Part shown: piece by piece, positions 10,005-22,216 of the stretch
How the letters are laid out: the number at the start of each line of letters is the position of its first letter
Position numbering within the stretch: position 1 is the first letter of the stretch
Assembly: GCA_014058105.1 (NCBI GenBank)
Contig: JACGCM010000658.1
Location: 310,001-374,000, forward strand
Direction: 5' to 3'
Length of the DNA stretch: 64,000 bases
From: Kingdonia uniflora
Taxonomy: Eukaryota > Streptophyta > Magnoliopsida > Ranunculales > Circaeasteraceae
Made by a program: the position numbers and the translations under genes
The notes under the pieces: generated by a model
What the model saw: only the letters and a program-made list of their open reading frames with translations
Told to the model about the DNA's origin: nothing
Database searches by the model: none

Positions 10005-13000
10005 TTACTCATCGCTAGAGCTATCAGTCGAGTTGTCACCTATATTAGAAGGTCCCGCAACGTCAGGTGCACAACCCGCGTACAGCCGTTGACGCATAAA
10101 GTCTGGCCTTTTTCCAGTAACAATTTTCTTTCTATCTTTAACCATACGCTATCTCAGAACTCCAATTTTGGCTACCATGGGACCTAGATACTCACACCGT
10201 ATCGCCTCCATGTCGTACTGCGCACTTTTTCCAACGATAACCTCATACACCAATTTGCTTTCTTTTTCCAATCTCTGAAACTTTGACGCTAAAAATGAAA
10301 TAACTGCTGTCATATCTCTCTCATACACATCACCTATTTTAGTCTTTGCCTACTTAGACAGAATAACCTTGCTGAGTTTAGTTTGAGCTTCTTGCAGTGA
10401 AGTATTCAAATGCTCTCACTGCTTCTCTAATCGACGTTTCTCATCCAGCACAGCAGAATTTCGAGACTCCAACACTGTCATAAACTCATCGATATGATAG
10501 ATCAAAGACAGTGACCCCTCAAGTTTTGCATCACAACTCTCCCATTCCATCCTTCTTTCATCGAGACGTATCTCTGCCTGAAATAGGTCAGCATCTAACT
10601 TCGTGTTTGCATCCCGCAATTTCGTATTCTCATCCAGGTGTTTTAAGGCTTTTAACTACTGCCCTTGTATGGTATGCTCTAGAGTGACTACGTTGTTCCA
10701 AGCAGCATTTATGTTTTTGTTCTATCTATTATGGGCCTCTTCCATTTTCTTTATCAGAACGTCGGCAACTAGCCAAAATACTTCATACTTAGAAGCACGT
10801 GCTCGCATATCAGTTACCTCTGCTTCAGGCACATTCACTTGGAATTGTAAGTCTTTCACATTCTTACCTTCCTCCTCTAAGTCTTCCAGTAGTTCTGAAA
10901 TTCAAACTCGAGCTGATGTCAATTTCGCTCCCTGCTGGCTCGTTTGCCTCGAGCTTCCTGTAAATTCAATCTCTTTCTTTCTTAAAATTTCTCTTAGCTC
11001 CTCTATTTTTCTTATTTCATTGGCTAAATCTGCCTTTTCTTTTGTAGATCCTCAGACAATCGAGCTCCAATGTCTCGCCCTTTTACCATCTCCACCTTAG
11101 TTCTTTCTGCTAATTCAGTAATACATTTTAGTACGACCTAACTTGAACTTAGCTCAGTGTTCAGTTATTTGTTATGGGCGCATAAAGAGTCACACTAACT
11201 TTGAACAACTACCAATTGCATCTGTCATCACAGTTTACATTCATAAACAATTCGATTGTACCAACAGCTTATATCTCATAGTTAACAAGTTCAAATCAAG
11301 AACATGGTATCTGAGTAATATCGATACATTGTTTCATTCATCATCACAAAAAAAAAATGTCATTTATCATTAATAACAGTATATAATGATCTTACACATA
11401 TGCATGCCCGGTAAAGAAAATTGGGAATACCCTATTTTCGATTCTTCAAGGAATGAGAAGACTGCCCTTTATCCCTTGTACTCTTTATGTTCGTTAATTG
11501 CACATCTATCGGAGTGGCAAAGGACACCACCTCTTGCGGGCGTTGTTTACGCCGCGCTCAGGGTATCAGGCTTTCGACCTCCCCATCACCCCCTTCTGAA
11601 GGCAGTTCCCTTGACCTTGGATGGGGTTTATCACCAACAATTTCTCTATCACCTTTGGTAAACCACATGTTCTCAGCCTTAGCGTTTTCCACATTAAAAT
11701 CCTTCCCACATCCCATCACGAACTTCCTAAATTCGTCCTCTACCCTAGACAGTTCTCCCCCATTAAATTCTATGACACTGTCTATATGACGTTCATGTTC
11801 TATTCGAGCAGCGACTTTTGCTCGCGACGGATATAGATGATCCTTCAATATCATTTGTGCTTTATGCAGCCACTGACACGTGTCTTTATATAATACATCT
11901 AAAGCCCTCAAATCTGCTTCTACCTTTATTCGAACAACCATTTCTTTCAACAACCGCGTTGCTAAAATATTTTTTGCTCCACATGTTGCAATAACTCATC
12001 CTGTAACCCCTTTAATTTACCCTTTAATCACTTTTGAACCTCTATTTTCTCTTTCCTTATCCCAAAAATTATAATTCTCATAGTCCTCCGATCCTTCATA
12101 AAGCCAAACACATTAGATAAAGATTCTACATCACCCCATACAACAGACACACCAGCTCGAGCAAAATACTTTTTTACCTCTAAACTATGATGATTATATA
12201 CTTCTTGAGTCAAAAGCATAACTCGAGCTGGGTCCGGAACTATACCTCTCTCCTTCAAAAGCTCTGCATAAGCTTCTTTTAACTATCGTTCACTATCTGC
12301 TTCGACCTCAAAATATAATGTCAAAGCTATTAACATACTCTGACATCTAGCCTTATCACTCAGGTCGTTAAAACAGGTCAACTCTTTTGGTTTTCAAACT
12401 AATAACCCCCTTTCCTCTTCCTTCCTTAGCACTTCATCCCTTTATATTTTTATCTTAGCATATCTACATTGAAGATCATATAGCTCTTTAAATGTTTTCT
12501 CTGAATTCAACTTAAAATTCATTTTCTCATATTCAGTTTTATTAAGTACCTATTGAATACGAGTCACGAAATCCCTCACTCTACTCAACGATCTCTCCAG
12601 TTCTGAGTTCATTTTTCTTAGTCGCTCTATATCTTACATAGAGTACAAATATGTTGTTATAATACAGACTTCCAAAGCAAATATGTTTCAAATCATCACT
12701 CAAACTTCAACAGATACAAAGTAATATCACTTTGGTATCACACGAACTATTTCAAATCAAAAACAAAATACCACAGAAGGTTTAGAGATTCTTGCTGAGC
12801 TCTACCTCAGATGGAGGATCCAATGTTTGCCTAACATGATGGCTTGGATCAACACGATCAGAAGAAGGATCCAATATTTTTTTAGTTGTATGGACTTGTT
12901 CAACACTCTCTGGTAGAAAATCCAACACCTTCTCAAGAGAAATACCAACGTCTGCCATCACTTCCTTTGAAGCCTTTAAAGGGAACTCTATCTCCTTGTA

Positions 13001-14904
13001 CGTTCTGACTCGGCCTCGCTCCACATCAGCTAGACTCAATCCAAAATCATAATAGGATTGGATAAAGTGATTTTTTTCTACTTTAAGGGATTCCACCAAT
13101 TTTGACATCACATCATCATGGGCCACCAGATCTGAGTATTTTATTATGAGCTCCGCAGCCTCTTTAGACTCGTTAGCTCTCTACTTCTTCTCCAGCTTGA
13201 GCTCAGCTTCGGGCTCCTTTACACGAGTAGATTGGTCTTTGAACTTCTTCAAGCAAGTAGATTAAACTTTGAACCTCACTGTAAGAGCCCCGAACACCTG
13301 GCTCTTCTATTCCAAACACTTTTTCGCCCCCTTTAGCAGTATTTAAAGCTGCCAGTACAAGTATACAGAGTCAACATCAGCATAATAGTTTTCAGTTCGA
13401 ATACAAAAATAATTAAGGAATTAAAAAAAAAGAGGACCGCAAAAGTATGTTCGTAATACTCCGCATCGAGCTTCTCCAGATCCATCGTAGCTCTGCCATC
13501 TTAGCTGAGGCGTAAGGTTTAGTTCAGGAACTACCCTCTTCCTCATGCCTTTTTCTTTTCAGCGAGGACTTCTCAACCTCAACAGGAGCAACTTCAAGAT
13601 TCTTAGCCACATCGCCAGATATAGACTTTGCGATCTCTTGTGCCGTGGCCGCCCCCAGTGACAGAGGCACTCTGCCGAGCTAGCCTCACGGGCTGTCGAA
13701 CATTCTGCTTGGTACTATGAGATATAGGAAGTGGTACACTAAAAACATTAGCAACAGTCAAGATAGTTTTTCCCTCAGCTATAGCTCGTTTCTCCTGAGC
13801 TCGCTCAGCCTTGAGATCTACAGAATCTACCATTTTGTCTCTACGGACACCCAACTCACTTAGTACCTATTTTAGCTCGTCTGGATCTCGAGCAACACAG
13901 TCAAACAGGCTGGTCTTGTCCGGCGTGGATAAAGGCTTGGGCTCTGCCAAAACAAGGAGCACAACATTAAGTAATAGATCGAAGACAAGTATAGTTTATT
14001 TGAAGATTTGTCAACATTACTTACTCGGATTATAATATCTATGGTTTAGTTCGAGCACCAGTTTATCTGGAACCTGTGTACAGTTACTCTCTACCCACAC
14101 AAATTGGTCGTTCCATGGTCTACCCGCAAATTCAAAATAAATTGTTTTTAGCCTAGCTGAATCATTATACAGGTAACCGCTACTTCGACCTTTGACATAT
14201 TTCCATTTATAAAACTTTATTACATCTTCAGCTTTGAATTGCTCCGCAGTCCCTTCCTTCTTCCATTTCTCATTTAGTACCTCACATACCCTCATTATTT
14301 CATAAACATTCCCATTTAACTGGGCAGGGCAATACTGTAACACATTCATAACCCCTTTCTGAAAGAAGGTCAGAGGAATTCTAAGGCCATATAGGACTTG
14401 ATTTAAAAAACACAAAAACCCATCCCTCGGGCCTGATAGCCCGAGACCATTCTAATATGAGAGATTAACCCTCTCACCAACCCCTTTATCCTTCTTCCAC
14501 TTTGCCAAGCATGGGACTTGGTAGTAGACAGTCTCCTCCCCTTTACTGGGGATAAAGGCCCTAAATCATAAACCTCGCTCCTCCACATAACTTCCCCATT
14601 CTCCCTGCAATTTCTTTTTATATTTCAAATACTCTTTCCCTACATCTACCCCCTGTGGGTATATCACAAAGAGTCTCTGATTCTCTGATCTATCCTCCCT
14701 TTCTATCACCTCCTCAACCTTATTGGGTTCCCCACCCTCTATGCTTCTCTCTATACTATTTACAATTTCCTCCATCACACTATACTCGTCCCCCCTCCCT
14801 GACGATGATGTTTCCTCAGAATTGGATGATACTATAAATTTATTGGTGGAAATACTAGGTTTAGACCGCATATCAAACCTGCAATATATAATTTTTTTTA
14901 TCAT
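10005..14904 (-). pseudogene. Element E antisense gene (spliced, coiled-coil protein)
   Basis: Minus-strand gene opposite to pol. N-terminal region 14904-14403 is rich in Ser/Glu. The conserved domain at 14415-14026 includes 'YGLRIPLTFFQKGVMNVL', 'CPAQLNGNVYEIMRVCEVLN' and 'AEDVIKFYKWKYV'. A 77-bp intron follows, donor GTAAGT at about 14025 and acceptor GGCAG at about 13949; the next exon starts with 'SLFDCVARDPDEL'. A basic cluster 'LKRKRHEEE' is near 13550. Coiled-coil segments follow, including 'LTLYFEVEADSER', also found in element D. The C-terminal module near 10300 reads 'AVISFLASKFQRLEKE', and the tail ends 'STDSSSDE'. There are many stops and frameshifts, so it is not translatable as one chain now. 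Function is unknown. Confidence 0.7.
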
Positions 14905-15117
14905 TTTCTCTACATTACATACAGATGAAATAAACCCACCTTTTACCCAGTCAACACGTCCATTTTACAAATTCCGAAAACAAATACAAAATCAATCATT
15001 TCAAATTTCCCCATTCTTCCCCAAATGCTTATTTTCTCCCTCTAATAGTTTATTCGTGTACCTAAACTCATATTCCCCATATTTATTCAAATACTCCAAA
15101 ACCCATACATTATTAAA

Positions 15118-15205
15118 TACACATATCAAACAGGTTACTACACATATCAAACAGGTTATTATACATATCAAATAGATCATGACAAATATCATACAGATTA
15201 CTAAA
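15118..15205. repeat. 21-bp tandem repeat in the leader of the E antisense gene
   Basis: About four units of 'ACACATATCAAACAGGTTA(C/T)T' with decreasing identity to the right. They lie between the TATA box at 15454-15463 and the first coding segment, that is in the leader or leader intron of the minus-strand gene. Confidence 0.8.
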
Positions 15206-15453
15206 CAAATCAACTGGACAGAGCTTTATATTTCCAACCTGTACTTGAAGAACAATAATCCTCTTCATTACCAAGACATATTTTCGAGTATGAACGCTCC
15301 TGTCGCTTCTTAGACAATTTTCTATTACTTGATGAAGATCTCCTTCTCATATCACACTCAGTACTCAAACGTTTCCTCTCCTTGGAAATAAGATTGACAT
15401 AACTTTTTTTTTCTCTCTAAAACTGTAGATAATTTATGAGGGAGAGAAATATG

Positions 15454-15463
15454 TATTTTTATA
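15454..15463 (-). promoter_or_regulatory. TATA box of the E antisense gene
   Basis: Minus strand TATAAAAATA, about 550 bases upstream of the first long coding segment and followed by a CTCTCCCTC stretch. The same order (TATA box, simple Pu/Py leader, coding domain) is seen in B and D. The assignment is by position and comparison only. Confidence 0.55.
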
Positions 15464-17726
15464 CTCTTCCTCGGTTTATGAAATGACAGCTTCTTCTCAC
15501 ACAGGTCAGCCATCCCTATTGTCCTTGCAGGCACATCTTTTCAGTTGTAGGTATCATCATGACTTCTGTGATAACGTCTACCGTTATCACATTTGTCCAT
15601 TTTGTATGTTATTACATAATTCTATACCTCTTCCACAAACACAGTACAAATGACCAATCACCTTACTTTAATACCCTACCAAGATCGTACAACTTTCCTA
15701 AAACAAATCACTATTCAAAATCTGAAGATGTCAATACAGTTGTTAAAATCCTACAGCTGTCTCCCACAATATCCGTACAGAAAGATTAAAATAAAATACT
15801 TTATTTTTATTCAATCAGATCGAGGCATCATATTCGTTTACCCTCTCAGGATTTCTCATCTTATATTTATTCAAACCTAACCACAGAATACTCAAAAATA
15901 GATTACTTATTACGAGCTCTAAGACTTTGAGCATACTAAACTCCCCAGTCATATCTAAAATAGCCTTAGTGATGCGCCTCCCTGCACAAAATGATCTCTC
16001 TTCTTGCTGCCTTGGCATCCTCTTCAACGATCTTATCACATGCGAGCTGTCGAACAGTCAGTTCCCGCACCGTGGCACTCAACAATGACCTTTAAAATAC
16101 GTCGCACCAGAAAAATCGGTCATACTCTGCACGCTTTTCTTCTTCGTCTAGTCCAGTCCGATTTATCGGCTATTCCGATAATACAATATCGTAAGGAAGT
16201 CAGCAAAAATACTGCTCATAAAGGTCAGCAACCTTGATATGAAAGCAACCATCTGCTACTTGATGAGCACGCTGAGCATGAGTCCTCACCATGGATAAAT
16301 TCATCACCTCCATAACAAAATTATCCTTGCTAAAGATACAAACCAAAACAACCAAGATTCATGATTTTATAACCGCCAGGAAGATCTTTGCAAATATTAC
16401 CCCACTAATTTGGCCAAAGGATATATTGTTCAAAGAAAGTTCACGGAACAGCAGAATATCAACATCAAATACAGAATATTGTGATAGGTCATTCTTTCCA
16501 TAGTATGAAATATCTTCTCTGATTTTGTATGAGAAAATATACAAATGGGCAACATACAAGATCACACAAATCCAGCAGTAGTACATACAGATTAATGCCC
16601 ACCCTTTCTCACAGTTCGGAAAACTCTGTCACCCAGTTCGAGTACACAGATCGCAGAAAACAATATCTTGCCCTATCTTACCCCGTGATATCTAACTCCT
16701 ATTTTACAAACAACAAACTACACAGACAAATTCGTGATAAAGAATCATGACCTCATAACGAAGTTATTTCATGAATTTTAAAATTTTCTTTACAGGATAC
16801 TTTACAGATAACTAAATGTCCCCAATAATTACAACAGATTATATCACAAAATTATAGTTTGAATTACTTTTCAGGAATCAGTAGAGAAGATGATGAAAAA
16901 CTGAAGCAACTTCCAAACCCTGATCCCATGCTACAAAATCCATGAAATAGTCAGAACTAAAAATCACAGATGAAAGATCTTCTTTATAGCCAAAATCTAT
17001 GGTTCATGGAAGAAAATGATCCTCTGCTTCCTCCTACCTCTTCTACCATAACCCCCACCTTGTATGCTAGAGACAGACGGAAGGTCTTACCTTTTAGAAA
17101 GAACCCATTCACTAGCAAGATACCGACGAGACTCCCTCAGACGAATGCCTGTCGCTTCATCTTCAATTGTAACAACCTCCTCGCTAGCAAACAAAGCCCA
17201 TTTCGGCACTCTACCTCAGATATCGGCAGATAGTGGAAACGTACCATCTGATAATAATCATACCTAGACTCCATTACTTCTTCATATGACATATGATGGT
17301 AGGTGAGAGATATAGGAATCGGTGTCGGTAAATACAGAGGTTGGTATCCAAAGTATTGGATACATAATTCTTCTATCTTTCTACGAATCCTAGACTCCCG
17401 TGATTGGTTCTTTGTAGTCACCAAACTCTCAACAGTCAAGAATGGAGAAGAAGAGAGTCAGTGACGAAGACTTGGTTCCTCACTCTCACTTCCAAATGCC
17501 TTTTGTACTATGATTAGCATTTAAAATAGACTCTTCAGATTCCCAATGACAGAAGGATTTCCCATGCCAATAAACATTAACTTGAACCATTTGTTCTCGA
17601 AAGCCCAAAAGGCACAAACAAGATATTTATGAATATGCATTGGAAATGATTCTCAGATTTTACCTACAACATTAATGATACTTCTCAACTAACACTACTC
17701 ACCCGCAAAGTTTCTCGTACTACTGG
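15464..17726. other. Region between antisense-gene promoter and PPT of element E
   Basis: No confident gene. A minus-strand open stretch of 100 codons (17137-17439, 'RIRRKIEELCIQYFGYQP') and the purine-rich block at about 17000-17060 lie where B (31290-31730) and C (56640-56900) have comparable Gly/Arg/Glu-rich sequence. A conserved upstream or second antisense unit is possible, but the similarity is weak by eye. Confidence 0.35.
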
Positions 17727-17741
17727 CTGAGAGGGGGCGGT
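17727..17741 (+). other. Polypurine tract of element E
   Basis: CTGAGAGGGGGCGGT directly before the TGTAGTGG start of the 3' LTR; primer site for plus-strand DNA synthesis. Confidence 0.8.
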
Positions 17742-18484
17742 TGTAGTGGCGTATTCCAATTCTCAAATTTATGCTTCATCTTCGAATTACATACGAGCTT
17801 TTAATCTCACCAACATAACACGTGGCACAGAAAGTATCAAGACCACAACATCAGGAAGCAAATACAGTACAAATTTCTTAAGTAACACCATTCGTCCATG
17901 AGGTTCCTCATATTATTGGTTAAGAGCTGTCTTGTAATAACTTATTTCGTACCTCAGACTCAAAGCTTCATCCTCGACTTCGTCAGCATACAGGAAATAC
18001 TACTAAGGACATATTCAATATTCCTCAGTTTGAGTCATCGCTTTCGACCTCCATGTTTATAGTTCAATGTACGCAAGTGTACAATCATCAATAGAGCCAT
18101 TGTATAGTAACAGAGGTCAGGACGATGCATCATCTGGTCAAAGAATATCTTATATCTACTTTGTAATGTCCACCTTTAAGAATATTAATGGTCATCAAAC
18201 TGTTATATGATAAGACCTATAAATAGTACCAGAGAACTATAAATTTAGGACGGGCAATTCAATACAGAAGAATCCATACTCCAAAAATCCATAGATTCAG
18301 GGTGCTCATTGTAATAGCTAACATTCTCAATAACATCTCTCTCTTTTTTAAATCCTTAAGGGAGGTCGTGGTTTTTAGCATATTTAAAGGTTTTCTACGA
18401 TAAACTTCTATGTTAGTTATTATTAGCGTTCTGATTACATCTGGTGTAAAGGTCTAGTCTAGATCCTGGAATTAGGCTATTACA
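17742..18484 (+). repeat. 3' LTR of element E
   Basis: Starts TGTAGTGGCG after the PPT and ends AGGCTATTACA, 743 bp. TATAAATA is at 18218-18225, with the transcript start expected about 30 bases on. The U5 block 'GGAGGTCGTGGTTTTT' with 'GGTTTTCTACG' is at about 18360-18400 and matches that of element C's LTR. No partner LTR is in the window. Confidence 0.8.
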
Positions 18485-18685
18485 GGAGTTACTCCTGTAA
18501 CTACTTGTTTGTGGGAGACAAATGTCCTTGACTCCTTCTGTGTTACTTGGAGTGTTGGAGCCACGTTATTCTTTAGTTCGTGGTCCAGGTATCACTGTTG
18601 ACAGGATGTATATCACGTGTATATTGTGTGAGTTTGGCATGGTATTAGTTCGATGATATCACAGCTCGAGGGATAAGTCCTTATA
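18485..18685 (-). repeat. Partial 3' LTR of element D
   Basis: Aligns with the right-hand third of element B's LTR: shared 'GTGGGAGACA', 'AGTTCGTGGTC', and the end 'GCTCGAGGGATAAGTCC'. The terminal TACA is mutated to TATA at 18682-18685. The rest of this LTR is cut off by the end of element E. Confidence 0.7.
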
Positions 18686-18705
18686 ATCTCCCCTTCTCAA
18701 CTGAA
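18686..18705 (-). other. Polypurine tract of element D
   Basis: Minus strand reads CTTCAGTTGAGAAGGGGAGAT next to the LTR; the same CTTCAGTTG..AGGGG context is found at B's PPT (31047-31066). Confidence 0.7.
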
Positions 18706-19484
18706 GATACGGGTGCCTTGAGTTGAGATGCTTCAATCGAGCTTGTTATTTAGAATGTGACTATGTTGTTTGGTCATCTCAGGTATGACGTTAAGCTACT
18801 GTATCTGTGCTGCAGCTCGAAGGGTTGACTATGTGGGAGAGAGATATTGAGCTGGACCGATATTTATGGTATGATGTGTTTTGTGACATGATAATCGCTC
18901 GAAAGATTACAGTAAGAGAGACTATTTTGGATAAGATAGCTAATGAAGATGAGATGATTGTTGGTAGCGAGGTGATTAGATCTGGAGCTGTAGGTCATTT
19001 GGGATATTTTAAATATAATTATTTTTGAGAGCCCATTTGTATTGTAGGTCAAAATTTTGTAATGGGTTTATATAAAAATAAAATCTGCTGTTTGACTTTG
19101 CGTATTTACCTCCTTGTTATGTGGATTATGTTTGGATATTTTAAAATTTAAATTTGTGCAAACATCGGTAGTGTCGTTTATACTAGTATAAATAAATAGG
19201 TTGTGTTATTGAGATTTTGGTATCTGCAATTCGTGAGAAAGGATTGTAATTTAAAGTTTGAGTGTATTGTGTAGTGAGTTATTATAATAGAATTGGAGAG
19301 ACATGAGAGGAGGATGATTAGGAGAGAGGGATGCATTTAATGAGAGGAGTGGTGGTAACGATGAAAATGTGTCTTTCTCTAAAAGGTATGAGTAGACTGA
19401 GAGGAGTTGTTGAAAAGATGCTTTAGCTGGAAAACTTAGGGTGGTTTATACGAGTTCCTAAAACTACCAGCGGTTAGATTTTTT
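18706..19484. other. Region between PPT and antisense-gene promoter of element D
   Basis: No supported gene. A 73-codon plus-strand open stretch at 18807-19028 has no recognisable domain. The stretch 19290-19480 aligns with the promoter-proximal parts of B (32790-33030) and C (55020-55220), including a shared 'AACGATGAAAATGTGTCTTTC'-like block, which argues for a conserved upstream promoter region. Confidence 0.4.
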
Positions 19485-19492
19485 TATAAATA
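19485..19492 (+). promoter_or_regulatory. TATA box of the D antisense gene
   Basis: TATAAATA, preceded by CCAGCGGTTAGA (element C has CCAGCAGTTAGAG at the same distance) and followed by a CTCTCTCTC and GAGA-rich leader. The position before a spliced leader and the coding domain supports a promoter separate from the LTRs. Confidence 0.65.
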
Positions 19493-19541
19493 CCCTTGCT
19501 CTCTCTCATGCCAAACATTTACAAAAAATAAAGAGCAGAAA

Positions 19542-19750
19542 ATCTAGAGAGAGAGAAAGAACTCTTGATCGCAGGGTTGTGAGTGAGATAACCCCAGAGA
19601 AACAAAATTCTAGAGAGAGAGAGAGAAGCTATTATTGTAGAGAGAGAGAAAGAACTCTTGATCGCAGGGTTGTGAGTGAGATAACCCCAGAGAAACAAAA
19701 TTCCAGAGAGAGAGAGAGAGAAGCTATTATTGTAGAGAGAGAGAGAGTAA
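19542..19750 (+). repeat. Tandem duplication in the leader of the D antisense gene
   Basis: A segment of about 100 bp ('AACTCTTGATCGCAGGGTTG' to 'AAGCTATTATTGTAGAGAG') is present twice in a row with only small differences in GA-repeat length. The GAGAGA tracts at its edges probably mediated slippage or unequal exchange. Confidence 0.85.
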
Positions 19751-19878
19751 CCTAGAAAACGTTCATTGTGTTCAGAGGAAGGAAGTTGTTATTTATTTTG
19801 AGGAGAAAAAACTTCCATTATTGGTTTCTGCGGTGAAGGAGGAAACACTTGTTCCAGACTCATTTTCTGCGGTTGAAG

Positions 19879-20172
19879 GTTAGTATTGTTGTCTTGATTT
19901 CTTGTTTTGCTGCGAAAATTTTCTTTGACATGAATGTTGACGATTTCCTTTATTTGGTATTTAAAATTTAAAAAATGTCTATATTTGGTAAGTCTTTTGA
20001 TTTATTGTACTGAAGGAAAAAGTGGTGTTGAAATGGGTTATTTTATTTGTTATACTGATAAGTACTGTAAAAATATATCAAAATAATTTATTTTTTATTT
20101 TTTGTTTAATTGAAAACACAAGAATAAGGGAAAGGTATAAAAATTAATTAAAACACATGGCTTTCTATGTAG
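19879..20172 (+). other. Predicted leader intron of the D antisense gene
   Basis: Donor GTTAGT after '..GGTTGAAG' and acceptor TATGTAG. Element B has the same exon end ('GTTGAAG') followed by GTAAGT at 33248. The AT-rich intron (about 294 bp) ends six bases before the first ATG of the coding domain. Confidence 0.55.
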
Positions 20173-20988
20173 GTGCAGATGCATGCGAATGAATTAATAA
20201 ATAGACTTCCTTTCATTTTGAGCTCTGCATTTGAGATGGATCCTTTCACCTTAGGTCATTCGATTGCTGAGAAGAATGTAGGTTTTAAGGGTGCAACCTC
20301 CCTTGGGGTTGAGGATAGAAGTATTAGATCGAACGATACTTTAGTCTTGTTTGTCGAGAAAGAGGAAGGAAAATCGCAGAGTGGGAGTGATGACGAGGTT
20401 GAGGTCGAGTTTCCTGATTTTCCAGAAAACCTTCATTGTTGTCCTTTAGGCTCAGATGTTTTGAAGGAGTTTTGTAAATGTAAAAGTAGTGTGAATAGTA
20501 TATGTGGAGGCATGATGGAGTATGGTGGGAGGCCGTTTAGGGAGTGTTTTGATGAGGATGGGAATAGTACATACTTCTTGTTGCCTGATTTGGAGTTTGG
20601 GAAAGCTCATAGAGAGATTCCTGAGTCTATTTCCCTTGAATATTTCAATGGGGACAAGTAAGATGATCTAGGGGAAGGGTTTTTATGTTATCTTTCCCAG
20701 TTCAATTATGGGTTAGTAGTGCATTTAAGTAACTTTGCTAAAGGTATCATGAATGGGATTGACGCCTACCCTACCCAGCTGAGCGGTTATACATATGAGG
20801 TTATCTGTGTATGTGAGTACTTGAATGGGCAGTGGGCCAGTAAGGGGAAAGAGAGAGGATTAACTTCGTTAGATGTGATGAGGTATTATAATGTAAAATA
20901 CTTCGGCGCTACTGGGGGTGATTATTTCTCTTCCCTTTCTTCTCGACCTCAATTCTTCGACTAAGATTCTACTGGGAAGGTGTAAAAT

Positions 20989-22216
20989 AAGGTTTAAAAG
21001 GGTACGTTATAACGGTGTAACGGGGAAAGGTCGTTACCGTTATAACCATTAGGTGTTGCGTTATTTTTGGCTAGATGACAAGAAAAAAATGTTATAATGG
21101 TTATTATTTGTCCTGTAACAGTATTATATTAAAATAACGGTTGTGTTTTGGTTTTCTCTATATATAAATATTATTTTTCAATTATAACAACCGTTATAGA
21201 CATTAATTTACCAATAATACCGTTATAGACGTTATTTTTTATATTTAAATGGATAATAAAGGAAAAACCAGAGTACTTATTATTATTGAAGTTATTACTT
21301 ATTACAACATTGATACAACACACCATACTACACCAACAAATTAAACATCACACCAAAGCATTAAACATCACACCAAAGCATTAAACATCACATAAACATC
21401 TAATGGAAAATGATTATTCTGGAATGCGACATTGCATCACTCGTAAATGGAGTTGAACTAATTGATATCAAATTCAAAGTTGTTCGAAGGTTGGTCATGC
21501 TCCAGATTGATTTGGCTGAAATCAAAATTAAAATATACATCAGGCAAATGTTCCATTAGTGTTTGATACATAGGTGCTTATGACCAATTTTTTTGGAAAA
21601 TCCGTGTCAATAACAGAAGTAGAGTACCTCCTTTGCTCATTGACCTCTGGGTCTTTAACTTATAATTCTCTTTCAAACTCTTCTGGCCATTCTTCATGTG
21701 TTGGCAACAAGGGCTCATCATCATAAACAACAATCCATTCACATAATGAATCTTCCAATAAAATAACAGACACACTTATGGGGTCTACACGATAACATCG
21801 ACGTCTATCTTCCCTTCATCTTTCATATCATATCATAAAAAATGATTTTCCTCACCTTAGTGGTTATTTTATATCATATCGCAAGAAATGATTTTCCTCA
21901 AGAATTATATAACGATATATAACGGCATATAACGGTGTTATAACGGTATTATAATGGTATATAACAGTATAAAATGGTGTATAACGATGTATAACGTTCA
22001 TTAAAAATAAAGAAAAACATTAAAAATAACTTATTATTATAACGGAAATGACTGCCATTATAGCATAAAATAACCGTCTGTAAAAATAAATAACGGGTGT
22101 TATTTTTAAGAACAGAATATGGGGTATAACAGAATATGGGGTATAACAGAATAGGTTCAAGGCGTTTCCGTTATAACACCATTATAACGGTTGTTATAAT
22201 TGTTATTTAAAACCAT
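20989..22216. mobile_element. Non-autonomous DNA transposon, Mutator-like, inserted in the D antisense gene
   Basis: Flanked by a perfect 10-bp duplication GGTGTAAAAT (20979-20988 and 22217-22226). Ends are similar inverted repeats: left AAGGTTTAAAAGGGTACGTT, right (reverse complement) ATGGTTTTAAATAACAATTA. Both sides are full of GTTATAACG/CCGTTATAAC motifs. The 9-11 bp duplication fits Mutator-like elements; an hAT (8 bp) cannot be excluded. Inside, the minus strand has a short acidic coding remnant (about 21600-21780, 'LPTHEEWPEEFERE') of unknown origin. Confidence 0.7.
21343..21397. repeat. Short tandem repeat inside the Mutator-like element
   Basis: 'CATCACACCAAAGCATTAAA' is repeated about two and a half times with a 22-bp period; further ATAACGGTAT-type microrepeats are at 21905-21990 and an 18-bp duplication is at 22118-22150. 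Confidence 0.7.

Larger units (their letters stand above)
8771..18484 (+). mobile_element. Element E: Tat-lineage retrotransposon, 3' half
   Basis: Plus-strand integrase C-terminus, a 44-bp tandem repeat, a minus-strand additional gene, PPT and 3' LTR are in canonical order. The 5' part was displaced by element A and should lie left of the window. The 3' LTR ends at 18484 directly against LTR sequence of element D, consistent with insertion into D's LTR. Confidence 0.8.

Noticed and set aside
10603..11100. 165-codon plus-strand open stretch
   Set aside because: Ser/Phe/Leu-rich complement of the coiled-coil antisense gene of E; typical shadow composition.
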